Positions 15,082 through 22,568 of a stretch of 27,399 bases of DNA are shown here, in pieces. The notes under the pieces are model-generated. The model ran no database searches, was not told the origin of the DNA, and saw only the letters and a list, made by a program, of their open reading frames with translations. Where the stretch lies: positions 1-27,399 of the forward strand of contig JAZUNS010000107.1 of the NCBI GenBank assembly GCA_045604285.1, written 5' to 3'. This DNA is from SIG636 sp045604285. GTDB taxonomy: Bacteria > Bacillota > Clostridia > Oscillospirales > CAG-382. A program made the position numbers and the translations under genes. Numbering within the stretch: position 1 is the first letter of the stretch; every line of letters starts with the position of its first letter.

Positions 15082-17067
15082 ATGGTACGTAGCTTGGAAG
15101 AGCTTAAAAAACGCTATAACTTTGGCTCGGTCTCCAACAAACGCGGCCCCGGTGGTCCCGGCAGAGGCGGCCCCGGCAGGGGACGTCCCACGGGCAAGCC
15201 AAAAAGCTCTATGGGTACTATCAAGCGCCTGCTTGGGTATCTTTCTGCCTATAAGCTTAGATTTGTTTTTGTATTCCTTTGCTTGTTTGTTACTACCGCA
15301 ACCAACCTTTTAGGCTCCTATATGCTGGCGCCGATACTTGACGAGGTTGCAGGCGTAGAGGTAAAGGATACCGACTTTGCAGATAAAATTATCCGCTATG
15401 CGGTAGGCGTTTTGCGTCCGACGGTTGAAAAAATCGTAGGCAAGGGCGCCTCCGAGACGGTGGCGTACCTTGTAACCGCAATTATGATTTTGGCGGCTAT
15501 CTATTTTGTTGCAATGGTATGCACTTATATTCAGCATAAATTGCTCATTAATATTTCACAAAGCGCAGTACAGCGCATAAGAAATCAGCTTTTTGACAAG
15601 GTGCAGGCATTGCCGCTGAAGTATCACGATACCACCACCACGGGCGAGACCATGAGCCGCTTTACCAATGACATTGATAACATTGGCATGATGTTTGACT
15701 CTACTGCGGTAAGCCTTGTTTCAGGCGCAGTAACGCTTATCGGCACCTTGTGCCTTATGCTGTACCTTAACCCCATACTTACCCTTATAACCGTAATTTT
15801 TGTTCCCGTGTTTGCTTTGGGCGGTGGCAAAATCGCACAGCGCAGCAGCAAGTATTATTCCGCACAGCAGGCGGCGTTGGGCTCTGTCAACGGCTATATA
15901 GAAGAATCCGTCGCAGGCCAAAAGGTTATAAAGGTGTTCAACCACGAGGACGAGTGTATTGAAGAGTTTGAGCTTCTCAACAACGACCTTCGTGAAAAGC
16001 AAACTAACGCAATGTTTTTCGGCGGCATTATGGGCCCCATCATGGGCAACATAAGCAAGCTAAGCTACGCTATTACCGCAGGGGTAGGCGGCGTGCTGAG
16101 CTTTCTCACTCTTAACGGAGATATTGCCACGGCGTCTGTTCTTGCCCTTACCTTTGGCGAGCTTACTGTTTTCGTTCAGTATTCCAACCAGTTTGCCAGA
16201 CCTATTAACGAGATATCAATGCAAATGGCAAACATCTTTTCAGCCCTTGCAGGTGCAGAGCGTGTGTTTAAAATAATGGACCTGCCCGAAGAGCCTGCCG
16301 ACGTCCAAAACGCAGAAACCTTTGAAAAGGGCATAAAGGGTCACGTTATCCTGGACAACGTGTCCTTCGGTTATACTGAAGAGAAAACCGTGCTTAAAAA
16401 TATCTCCTTGTACGCAAAGCCCGGTCAAAAAATAGCCTTTGTAGGCTCAACGGGTGCGGGCAAGACCACCATTACAAACCTGCTTAACCGTTTTTACGAT
16501 ATCAAGGAAGGTACCATTACCATAGACGGTGTAAATATCCACGATATCAAGATGGACGTTTTAAGAAAAAATATTGCCATGGTATTGCAGGATACCCATT
16601 TGTTTACGGGTACCGTAAGGGAAAATATCCGCTACGGCAGGCTTGATGCCACCGACGAGGAAGTAGAGCAGGCTGCAAAAACCGCCTATGCTCACAGCTT
16701 TATAATGAGGTTATCCAACGGCTACGATACTATGATAGAAGGCGACGGCGCAAATCTGTCCCAGGGACAGCGCCAGCTTCTTAATATAGCCCGTGCGGCA
16801 CTCAGCAAGGCGCCTATCCTTGTCCTTGACGAGGCGACCAGCTCTGTAGATACCCGTACCGAGCGTCACATAGAAAAGGGCATGGATGCACTTATGGAGG
16901 ACAGAACGACCTTTGTAATCGCTCACAGACTATCTACGGTACGCAACTCCAACGCAATTATGGTGCTGGAAAAGGGTGAGATAATAGAGCGTGGCGACCA
17001 CGATGACCTCTTGGCGCAAAAGGGCAGGTATTACGAGCTTTATACAGGTCTTAAAGAGCTTGACTAA
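15082..17067 (+). CDS. ABC exporter half-transporter, catalytic subunit
   Basis: 661-residue partner of the preceding protein. It has an N-terminal Gly/Pro/Arg-rich tail (about 20-38, RGPGGPGRGGPGRGRP), six membrane helices (about 55-380) and an ATPase domain (about 410-650). Walker A is GSTGAGKTT (455-463), Walker B LDEATSSVD with catalytic E584, and the switch His is H615. The signature is LSQGQ (559-563) instead of LSGGQ. In a heterodimer this altered signature faces the altered Walker B of the partner, giving one degenerate and one fully catalytic ATP site, as in TM288-type subunits. The ATG has AAAGGAGG about 10 nt upstream, inside the end of the previous gene. Last gene of the operon, followed by a terminator. 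Confidence 0.93.
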   Translation: MVRSLEELKKRYNFGSVSNKRGPGGPGRGGPGRGRPTGKPKSSMGTIKRLLGYLSAYKLRFVFVFLCLFVTTATNLLGSYMLAPILDEVAGVEVKDTDFADKIIRYAVGVLRPTVEKIVGKGASETVAYLVTAIMILAAIYFVAMVCTYIQHKLLINISQSAVQRIRNQLFDKVQALPLKYHDTTTTGETMSRFTNDIDNIGMMFDSTAVSLVSGAVTLIGTLCLMLYLNPILTLITVIFVPVFALGGGKIAQRSSKYYSAQQAALGSVNGYIEESVAGQKVIKVFNHEDECIEEFELLNNDLREKQTNAMFFGGIMGPIMGNISKLSYAITAGVGGVLSFLTLNGDIATASVLALTFGELTVFVQYSNQFARPINEISMQMANIFSALAGAERVFKIMDLPEEPADVQNAETFEKGIKGHVILDNVSFGYTEEKTVLKNISLYAKPGQKIAFVGSTGAGKTTITNLLNRFYDIKEGTITIDGVNIHDIKMDVLRKNIAMVLQDTHLFTGTVRENIRYGRLDATDEEVEQAAKTAYAHSFIMRLSNGYDTMIEGDGANLSQGQRQLLNIARAALSKAPILVLDEATSSVDTRTERHIEKGMDALMEDRTTFVIAHRLSTVRNSNAIMVLEKGEIIERGDHDDLLAQKGRYYELYTGLKELD

Positions 17068-17074
17068 ATAAATA

Positions 17075-17110
17075 AAGAGAAGTTCGTTTATTATGCGAAC
17101 TTCTCTTTTT
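17075..17110. terminator. Terminator after the exporter operon, probably bidirectional
   Basis: A perfect 12-bp stem AAGAGAAGTTCG/CGAACTTCTCTT with a 9-nt loop, followed by TTT on the plus strand. The minus-strand exit is TATTTATTTAG, so it can also end the aldose epimerase transcript coming from the right. Confidence 0.88.
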
Positions 17111-17150
17111 GCGTTTAAGTTGAATTTATGGTTAACGTTTATAATCGTTA

Positions 17151-18005
17151 TCAGCAGCAGGAAAATTCCATGGTGTGGCAAAGGGTATATTCCTTGCCGC
17201 CGTCAAGGCACACGTTGCCCTTTTTATGCTCAAGTATACGGTCGGTGTCGGCGTAATCGTCAATGCCGCAGTTAAGCTCAATGCACAAAAAAGGTGCGTT
17301 GGGCTTGGTCCAAAGCAATACGTATTCAAAGCCGTCAAAGCTTACGTCCACTCTTCTTCCGTTGCCCACAAGGCTTACCTTTTTAGACTTTATGTTTTGA
17401 AAACATAAAGCGTCAACCTTAAAATAATCGTAGTTCATAGGCAACTTAGTGACGTTTTCGCCTATAAGCGTTCTGCCGCTTTGCACAAGATTGTCGGCTA
17501 TCTCAAGGCTTACAAGGTTCTCGGGCTGCTCAAACTCTATGCTGTAGCCGTCAATGCCCTCGGGACAGGCATACGCCTCGTGTGAGCCTACCGAAAAATA
17601 CATGGCACGGTTACCCTTGTTGGCAATTCTGTACAATACCTGAAGCTTACCGTCGGTAATCGCGTATTCTATTCTAAACTCAAAGCTAAAAGGGTAAAGC
17701 TCTCTGCGCTCGGCAGTATCGGTAATAAGGTAAACCACACGGTTTTCCTCTACCGTCTCCGCCGTAAATTCCGCATCCCTGCAAAAGCCGTGCTTAGGCA
17801 TGGAATATTCTTTTCCGTCATAGATATAACCGTCACCCTTCATTCCTCCGCAAATAGGAAAAAGGGTAGGTGCTCTTCTACCCCAAAAGCGGCTGTCGCC
17901 GTTCCAAAGATAGTCGGTACCGTCAGCGTCGTATATACGCCAAAGCTCTGCACCCTTAGAGTTTATTTCGGCAAAAAGCTTGCCGTCACCGATTGTTGTA
18001 ATCAA
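17151..18005 (-). CDS. Aldose 1-epimerase family protein, LacX-like
   Basis: 284-residue beta-sandwich protein of the galactose mutarotase superfamily, LacX branch, probably interconverting anomers of a sugar or sugar phosphate. Landmarks are INSKGAELWRI at the N-terminus, YLWNGDSRFWGRRAPTLFPICG, MPKHGFCRD with a likely catalytic His, FSVGSHEAYACP, and near the end CIELNCGIDD with the likely catalytic Glu. The start is TTG at 18005, supported by GGGAGTG 7 nt upstream and by the conserved strand that follows. It stands alone, divergent from the CBS-domain gene and convergent with the exporter operon. No promoter of good quality is visible for it in the 91-bp divergent gap. Confidence 0.88.
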   Translation of the reverse strand: MITTIGDGKLFAEINSKGAELWRIYDADGTDYLWNGDSRFWGRRAPTLFPICGGMKGDGYIYDGKEYSMPKHGFCRDAEFTAETVEENRVVYLITDTAERRELYPFSFEFRIEYAITDGKLQVLYRIANKGNRAMYFSVGSHEAYACPEGIDGYSIEFEQPENLVSLEIADNLVQSGRTLIGENVTKLPMNYDYFKVDALCFQNIKSKKVSLVGNGRRVDVSFDGFEYVLLWTKPNAPFLCIELNCGIDDYADTDRILEHKKGNVCLDGGKEYTLCHTMEFSCC

Positions 18006-18041
18006 AATTTAACACTCCCAATAATATTCTGTAATTTATAA

Positions 18042-18070
18042 TTGTAATTTAAATTTCAAAGTGCTATAAT
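18042..18070 (+). promoter_or_regulatory. Promoter of the CBS-domain gene
   Basis: TTGTAA, 17-nt spacer, TATAAT, followed by a 26-nt leader with the strong ribosome site GGGGAGG. Confidence 0.7.
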
Positions 18071-18096
18071 AGGTCAATAGAGGGGAGGCTTATCGA

Positions 18097-18519
18097 ATGA
18101 ATGTATTGATGTTATTAAAGCCCAAAAAGGACGTTGCATACATATACGAAACAAATACCCTCCGCCAAGGTTTGGAAAAAATGCGCCATCACGGCTATGC
18201 TGCCATTCCCGTTTTAGCTGATGACGGCAGATACGTCGGCTCCATCAGCGAGGGGGACTTTTTGTGGTACATGGTAGACGAAAACTGCATTTCTGTAAAA
18301 GAGCAGGAAAAGCACTGTGTAAAAGAGCTTATAAGGCCCGATTTCAGCCCCGCCGTTCGCATTAACGTCACTATGGAAGAGCTGCTGGAACATGCCATGC
18401 AGCAAAACTTTATCTGCGTAACCGATGATAGCGATGCCTTTATAGGCATAGTTACCCGCCGCGATATTATTCGCAATATGCCTCAGTTTGCCCGTTGCCT
18501 TGTTGCAAAAGATCAATAA
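18097..18519 (+). CDS. Two-CBS-domain protein
   Basis: 140 residues that consist of a single CBS pair, with no other domain. CBS1 spans about 15-65 (TLRQGLEKMRHHGYAAIPVL then GRYVGSISEGDFL) and CBS2 about 90-135 (VTMEELLEHAMQQNFICVTDD then FIGIVTRRDIIRNM). Such stand-alone pairs bind adenosine nucleotides (AMP, ATP, c-di-AMP) and sense energy or second-messenger state; the c-di-AMP protein CbpB/DarB has a similar size and layout, but ligand choice cannot be read here. The ATG has GGGGAGG upstream. Its 3' end overlaps the convergent HAD gene by 53 nt. Confidence 0.88.
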   Translation: MNVLMLLKPKKDVAYIYETNTLRQGLEKMRHHGYAAIPVLADDGRYVGSISEGDFLWYMVDENCISVKEQEKHCVKELIRPDFSPAVRINVTMEELLEHAMQQNFICVTDDSDAFIGIVTRRDIIRNMPQFARCLVAKDQ

Positions 18520-19177
18520 GCGCAGGCAAACTTTCTACGGTATTAAGCCTTAGCTTGGCAGCTTCAACGTCGGGCAACGTGCAGTCGGTAGTAAGTATTT
18601 CAACGGGCGTGTAGCCTGCCTTGCGTGAGGCATCAACGTCGCAAATCGGGTTGTCCCCCACAAAAAGCAGCTTTTCGGCAGGTATGCCCAGCATCTTTAC
18701 CATATGGTCAAAGGGCGCTCTGTCCGGCTTTTGTACGCCAAACTCACCGCAAAGCAGGGGATAATCAAAGGCGTCCGTAAGCTTCAGCAGCTCCAGCTTG
18801 CGCCGTTGTATATAGCCCTTTCCGTTGGTAATAAGCCCAAGCTTTAAGCCTCGGCTTCTAAGCTCGTCAAGCAGGCTGTAGGTGAAAGGGAAGGGTATTG
18901 CGTGCTTTTGAAACAGCGTAAGCAGAGTATCTCTGTATCTTTCGTAGGCGGGCAGCGATTTAAACATACCGTTTTGGCACAGTACCTCAAAAATCTTGCT
19001 CCAACCGTAATAAATGTATTTTTTGTCACACTCAATAAGCATTTCTGCTGCCTTGCTTTCGTCAACGGCAATAACGTCATCAAACAGCCTGCAAAAATCC
19101 GGCGTCAAGGCTTTAAGCGTGGCGTAACGGTCAAACAACGTGTGGTCAAGGTCAAAGACCACTCCTTCGTATCTCAT
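18467..19177 (-). CDS. HAD family hydrolase (phosphatase)
   Basis: 236-residue haloacid-dehalogenase-type phosphatase with a helical cap domain (about 18-95). Motif I is FDLDHT with nucleophile D9 and acid/base D11, motif II is LITNGKG, motif III lysine is in VQKPDRAPF, and motif IV is FVGDNPICDVDASRKAG. The pattern resembles the YjjG-like nucleotidase/REG-2 group; the actual substrate is open. I chose the ATG at 19177 because AAGGAGG stands 8 nt upstream, whereas the GTG three codons earlier would lie directly behind the ribosome site. Its last 17 codons overlap the end of the convergent CBS gene. Confidence 0.88.
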   Translation of the reverse strand: MRYEGVVFDLDHTLFDRYATLKALTPDFCRLFDDVIAVDESKAAEMLIECDKKYIYYGWSKIFEVLCQNGMFKSLPAYERYRDTLLTLFQKHAIPFPFTYSLLDELRSRGLKLGLITNGKGYIQRRKLELLKLTDAFDYPLLCGEFGVQKPDRAPFDHMVKMLGIPAEKLLFVGDNPICDVDASRKAGYTPVEILTTDCTLPDVEAAKLRLNTVESLPALIDLLQQGNGQTEAYCE

Positions 19178-19199
19178 GTTTTGCACCTCCTTACGGTTG

Positions 19200-19229
19200 A
19201 TTATACCTCTGTTTTATCCGTTTTGTCAA
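19200..19229 (-). promoter_or_regulatory. Promoter of the HAD hydrolase gene
   Basis: Minus strand TTGACA (19229-19224), 18-nt spacer, TATAAT (19205-19200), followed by a short leader with AAGGAGG. Both boxes are perfect; the spacer is one base longer than ideal. Confidence 0.75.
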
Positions 19230-19256
19230 CGGAAAAGATGAAAGGTGATATAGATT

Positions 19257-20180
19257 ATGAATAAAAAATATGACGTCACCGCTTTTGGCGAGGCGCTTAT
19301 AGATTTTACCCCCATCAGCGCCTTTGATTATAGGGCAAATCCCGGCGGTGCGCCCTTTAATTTAGCGGTTTGTGCCGCAAAGGGCGGTGCAAGGGTTGCT
19401 TTTGTGGGCAAGGTGGGCAACGATGCCTTCGGCAAGCTTCTTATGGATACCGCCAAGGACTACGGGGTTTCACAAAACGGTTTTGTTGTTGATACTTCAC
19501 GTGCTACTACCCATGCCTTCGTTACGGTTGACACTGACGGTGAAAACAGCTTTGTTTTTTGCAGAGAGCATTGTGCGGACGTTTCCATAAAGGCAGAAGA
19601 TGTAAACGATCGGGTAATTTCCGACTCTCGCCATTTTCACTTCGGCGGGCTTTCTCTTGCGGCAGAGCCTTGCCGCAGTGCATTGATGCACGCTTTGGGG
19701 CTGGCTGTAAACGCAGGCTGTACCGTAAGCTTTGACCCAAACTATCGCCCCTTACTTTGGCAGGATCAAAAGGCTTTTGTAAAGGCTTGCCTTGCTCTTC
19801 CTATAAAGCCCCATCTTTTAAAAGTATCAAAAAGCGAGGCTCTCTTGCTTTCCGGCTGCGACAGTCTTGAGGGCGCAATGAATTTTTTGGTCGGCTATGC
19901 AGACCTTGTGCTGATAACCTTAGGTGCCGACGGCGTTCTTTTCGGCAGGGGTAAAACCCGCGGCAGGGTCAATGGATATAAGGCTAACGCCGTGGATACC
20001 ACGGGGGCGGGGGATATATTCCTCGGCAGCTTTCTTGCGGGTGTCGCTCATCTCGGCAAAAGCGTGGGGACCTTAACCGATGAGGATATAGCTTTCCTTG
20101 CGGATAAAAGCTGTGCGTTTGCCGCCAAAAGTACGGAAAAAACGGGTGCAATACCTTCTATTCCCGAAATTTCTTTTTGA
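19257..20180 (+). CDS. PfkB family carbohydrate kinase, probable fructokinase
   Basis: 307-residue ribokinase-fold sugar kinase that should phosphorylate fructose or a related sugar with ATP. Evidence: an N-terminal substrate region FGEALIDFTP and NPGGAPFNLAVCAAKGGARVAFVGKVGNDAFG (PfkB signature 1), SFDPNYRPLLW, ITLGADGVLFG, and signature 2 DTTGAGDIFLGSFLAG with catalytic base D253 and its anion hole. The overall pattern fits the fructokinase/ScrK branch; other hexoses or 2-keto-3-deoxygluconate are possible. The ATG has AAAGGTGA about 8 nt upstream. No terminator is seen before nagB, 87 nt downstream and same strand, so part of nagB transcription may come from here. I see no clear promoter in the gap shared with the HAD gene. 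Confidence 0.88.
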   Translation: MNKKYDVTAFGEALIDFTPISAFDYRANPGGAPFNLAVCAAKGGARVAFVGKVGNDAFGKLLMDTAKDYGVSQNGFVVDTSRATTHAFVTVDTDGENSFVFCREHCADVSIKAEDVNDRVISDSRHFHFGGLSLAAEPCRSALMHALGLAVNAGCTVSFDPNYRPLLWQDQKAFVKACLALPIKPHLLKVSKSEALLLSGCDSLEGAMNFLVGYADLVLITLGADGVLFGRGKTRGRVNGYKANAVDTTGAGDIFLGSFLAGVAHLGKSVGTLTDEDIAFLADKSCAFAAKSTEKTGAIPSIPEISF

Positions 20181-20197
20181 AAAATGCCGCCTTGTGC

Positions 20198-20226
20198 TTG
20201 ACATAAGGAAGGGTTTGGTATAAAAT
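20198..20226 (+). promoter_or_regulatory. Promoter of nagB
   Basis: TTGACA, 17-nt spacer, TAAAAT. A TATAAA overlaps (20219-20224, spacing 15). The leader of about 35 nt ends in GGAGG. Confidence 0.7.
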
Positions 20227-20267
20227 ATAATTTGTAAATGAAATACATAAGTACGGAGGAATTTACT

Positions 20268-20996
20268 ATGCTTAAAGTTATTGTATGTGACAACTATGAA
20301 GAAATGTCTAAAGAGGGTGCAAAGATTATTGCAGACCAGCTTAAGGCAAAGCCTGATTCTATCCTCGGCCTTGCAACCGGCAGCACTCCCGTTGGTATGT
20401 ACAAGTGCCTTCAGGAAATGAACAAGGCAGGCGAAATCAGCTTTAAGGACGTTACCAGCTATAATCTTGATGAGTATTATCCTTTGGCACCTACCCACGA
20501 TCAAAGCTACAGATATTTTATGAACGTTAATTTGTTCGACCACGTTGATATAGATAAGGCAAGGACCCACGTTCCCAACGGTTTGGCAAAGGATCCCGCT
20601 GCAGAAGGCAAGGCATATGACGAAGCAGTTGCAGCAGCAGGCGGCATTGATATCCAGGTTCTCGGCGTTGGTCAAAACGGCCACATCGGCTTTAACGAGC
20701 CCGAGGCTGAGCTTTACGCAGGTACCCACCTTACCAACCTTACCGATAACACTATCGAAGCAAACGCTCGTTTCTTCGCTTCTAAAGAAGACGTTCCCAC
20801 CCAGGCAATCACCATGGGTCTTGCAACCATTATGCAGGCTAAGAAGATACTTGTTCTTGCCAGCGGCGCAAACAAGCACGCAGTAGTTAAAAAGATGGTT
20901 GAAGATGACAGAATCACTACCGAGATTCCCTCTACCATTCTTAAGGCTCATAAGGATGTTGTTCTTATCTGCGACAAGGCTGCATACAACGGCTAA
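20268..20996 (+). CDS. nagB: Glucosamine-6-phosphate deaminase
   Basis: 242-residue enzyme converting glucosamine 6-phosphate to fructose 6-phosphate and ammonia, feeding amino sugars into glycolysis. Visible motifs: phosphate loop LGLATGSTPVGMYK (33-46), catalytic D68 in YNLDEYYPL, and GVGQNGHIGFNEP (133-145) with catalytic H139 and E144; the Asn before Gly-His replaces the Asp of the E. coli enzyme, as I recall for short Firmicutes NagB. The length fits this short form without the allosteric C-terminal extension. The ATG has GGAGG 8 nt upstream; an in-frame start ten codons earlier would bury that site. No nagA or PTS gene is adjacent. Codons look biased as in a well-expressed gene. Confidence 0.95.
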   Translation: MLKVIVCDNYEEMSKEGAKIIADQLKAKPDSILGLATGSTPVGMYKCLQEMNKAGEISFKDVTSYNLDEYYPLAPTHDQSYRYFMNVNLFDHVDIDKARTHVPNGLAKDPAAEGKAYDEAVAAAGGIDIQVLGVGQNGHIGFNEPEAELYAGTHLTNLTDNTIEANARFFASKEDVPTQAITMGLATIMQAKKILVLASGANKHAVVKKMVEDDRITTEIPSTILKAHKDVVLICDKAAYNG

Positions 20997-21005
20997 ACAA
21001 AAAAA

Positions 21006-21036
21006 TAAGGGCTGCTGCAGAAAGCAACAGCCCTTA
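21006..21036. terminator. Terminator between nagB and the small membrane protein gene
   Basis: Stem TAAGGGCTG/CAGCCCTTA extended by an inner TGC/GCA with a one-base bulge on each side and a 5-nt loop. The minus-strand exit is TTTTTTT, a strong terminator for the leftward gene; the plus-strand exit (AAAATTTATTT) is weaker but usable for nagB. Confidence 0.8.
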
Positions 21037-21044
21037 AAATTTAT

Positions 21045-21308
21045 TTAAGCTTTTTTGTTTCTTATCATATCAACAATTGCGGTTATAATAATACCCGTGG
21101 CTAAGCCTGCGGCACAAACTGCAAGATGTTCCATAAACAAAAAATAGGCAAGGGTACCTATAACGCCGTAAAGCAAAAACTTAATGGCTATTACCCCAAA
21201 AACTCCGCCCTTTTTTTCGGCGGTATATTTTGCAGCGGTCTTAATAAGGCCGTATTGCAAAAAGCCCACTATAAGCCCCAAAAGTATAAACAAAAACTTT
21301 ATTAACAT
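21045..21308 (-). CDS. Small three-helix membrane protein, function unknown
   Basis: 87 residues with about three hydrophobic helices (3-22, 39-58, 62-80), a short lysine-rich loop AAKYTAEKKGG between the first two and a basic C-terminus (MIRNKKA). I do not recognise the family; the size and topology recall AtpI-like or holin-like small proteins but no motif supports either. It is a convincing gene: AAGGAG stands 7 nt before the ATG, a good promoter lies upstream, and a strong terminator lies downstream. It is convergent with nagB and divergent from the dockerin gene, as a single-gene unit. Confidence 0.75.
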   Translation of the reverse strand: MLIKFLFILLGLIVGFLQYGLIKTAAKYTAEKKGGVFGVIAIKFLLYGVIGTLAYFLFMEHLAVCAAGLATGIIITAIVDMIRNKKA

Positions 21309-21341
21309 GGTTAAAACTCCTTACTTTTTGCTTTTGCGGTA

Positions 21342-21370
21342 AGTATACCACATTTGCAAAAAAAGGTCAA
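21342..21370 (-). promoter_or_regulatory. Promoter of the small membrane protein gene
   Basis: Minus strand TTGACC (21370-21365), 17-nt spacer, TATACT (21347-21342), with the leader of about 28 nt containing AAGGAG. No equally good promoter is visible for the divergent dockerin gene in the same 79-bp gap. Confidence 0.65.
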
Positions 21371-21387
21371 CCGGAGGGTACTGTAAT

Positions 21388-22314
21388 ATGAAAAAAATTC
21401 TTTCAGTGTTGTTGGCAGGCATATTGATGCTTGGCACGGCATTTTCTGCATCTGCCGCTACACAACCGGCAGTGGCACGCACCTTTGCCTTGGATATGGA
21501 AGCAAGCCTTGGGTATTACGAAGGCAAGGAGTATATCGTCCTCGATATCAGCGTAGTGGATATAAAAGACCCTTACGGCATAGTTTCGATAGAGCTTGAT
21601 ATAGAGTTTGACGGCGACAAGCTTGATCCCCTTTGGAAAACCGACTTAGAGCTTAACGGCGACGGTGAAAGCAAGGTGGAGGGTGTTGTACCCCCTCAAA
21701 TGATAACGGCGTGGCCCACCTACGAGCGCAAGGTTTATGTCCCCGGTCAAGGTCTGTTTAACGTAGAGACTATGGCGGCAAAAGGGCTTTGCAAGGCTTA
21801 CGATATAACCGGCAAAGGCTTGTTAAACGTTAACTTACTTTGCCTTACTCAACACGTCAGAACGGGCGTGAAGGAGGATGGCGGCATGGCTGTTCGATTG
21901 TACTTTACCCCTGTGGACGGCTTTGAAAACGGCGCCACCTATACGTTTACGGTTAACGGTGACTATGATATTGGTTGGGAAAACAGAGGGCAAATAAGCC
22001 TTGCAGCAACCAGCGCCTTAGTGCTTGAGGATTACGAGGGACGCTTGGATGAGCTTCGCATTTTTGGCTACGGAGACAGAGCCAGCGTTAAGGTTAGAGG
22101 TGTGCCTTCTCAATTAAGCAAGGGTGACGTTAACGGTGACGGTGTTATCAACAGCCTTGATGCTTCAACGATATTAAAACACGACGCTATGATGTTGACT
22201 CTTGACGCAGATGCATCGGCACGCGCCGACGTTACCGGTGACGGCAAGGTTAACAGCCTTGATGCCGCTAAAATATTAAAGTTTGACGCTTATATAATCG
22301 ATAGCTTAGATTGA
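21388..22314 (+). CDS. Secreted dockerin type I protein with a cohesin-like N-terminal domain
   Basis: 308-residue exported protein. Residues 1-23 are a classic signal peptide (MKKILSVLLAGILMLGTAFSASA, cut after ASA). Residues about 30-240 are beta-rich; VSIELDIEFDGDKLDPLW and later MAVRLYFTPVDGF recall strands of the cohesin/CBM-like jelly roll, but I find no catalytic motif. The last about 65 residues are a type I dockerin with two calcium loops, GDVNGDGVINSLDA and ADVTGDGKVNSLDA, each followed by an (S/A)(T/K)ILK(H/F)DA helix. Dockerins bind cohesins and attach proteins to cellulosome-like complexes or to cell-surface scaffolds. Both dockerin halves carry the same NSLD recognition residues, which allows two binding orientations. 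The ATG has GGAGGG 9 nt upstream. The gene stands alone. Confidence 0.88.
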   Translation: MKKILSVLLAGILMLGTAFSASAATQPAVARTFALDMEASLGYYEGKEYIVLDISVVDIKDPYGIVSIELDIEFDGDKLDPLWKTDLELNGDGESKVEGVVPPQMITAWPTYERKVYVPGQGLFNVETMAAKGLCKAYDITGKGLLNVNLLCLTQHVRTGVKEDGGMAVRLYFTPVDGFENGATYTFTVNGDYDIGWENRGQISLAATSALVLEDYEGRLDELRIFGYGDRASVKVRGVPSQLSKGDVNGDGVINSLDASTILKHDAMMLTLDADASARADVTGDGKVNSLDAAKILKFDAYIIDSLD

Positions 22315-22321
22315 TGCAAAA

Positions 22322-22346
22322 GAGAGTGGCAGCAGCAGCCACTCTC
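22322..22346 (+). repeat. Left terminal hairpin of the element
   Basis: Perfect 9-bp stem GAGAGTGGC/GCCACTCTC with loop AGCAGCA, starting 8 nt after the dockerin stop codon. It lacks a T tail, so it is a poor terminator by itself. Confidence 0.8.
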
Positions 22347-22405
22347 AGAGCGCTGACAAAGGCGCAGAACACGAAAAACATAAAAAATCAATTATAACAA
22401 AGTTG

Positions 22406-22433
22406 AAAAGTCGGGAAATTCTTCCCGGCTTTT
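22406..22433 (+). terminator. Internal hairpin, possible terminator for the dockerin gene
   Basis: AAAAG-T-CGGGAA, loop ATTC, TTCCCG-G-CTTTT: 12 pairs including one G-T pair, with the four Ts being part of the stem. The A/T base-pairing foot makes it look like a terminator read in either direction. Confidence 0.5.
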
Positions 22434-22459
22434 CTGCGTCTTATCATATTTTTCGTTCA

Positions 22460-22510
22460 AAACAAACCTCGGCTCACAGTTCTAAGTACAGTTCTCGCCT
22501 CGGTTTGTTT
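22460..22510. repeat. Internal long hairpin
   Basis: AAACAAACC (22460-22468) pairs with GGTTTGTTT (22502-22510); after a 2x2 TC/TC internal loop the inner GGC/GCC also pairs. The loop holds an imperfect direct repeat CACAGTTCT and TACAGTTCT. Confidence 0.7.
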
Positions 22511-22538
22511 CGTCTGCACTCTTTCTCAGTACTCTGCC

Positions 22539-22567
22539 AGGCTGATGACAAGGTTTGTCATCAGCCT
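22539..22567. repeat. Internal perfect hairpin
   Basis: A perfect 13-bp stem AGGCTGATGACAA/TTGTCATCAGCCT closed by a 3-nt loop GGT. Its left-arm core GCTGATGACAA resembles GCTGACAAA beside the left terminal hairpin. Confidence 0.85.
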
Positions 22568-22568
22568 G

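Noticed and set aside
20073..20951. 292-codon minus-strand frame opposite nagB
   Set aside because: Shadow caused by codon bias of nagB; it also crosses the nagB promoter and the end of the kinase gene.
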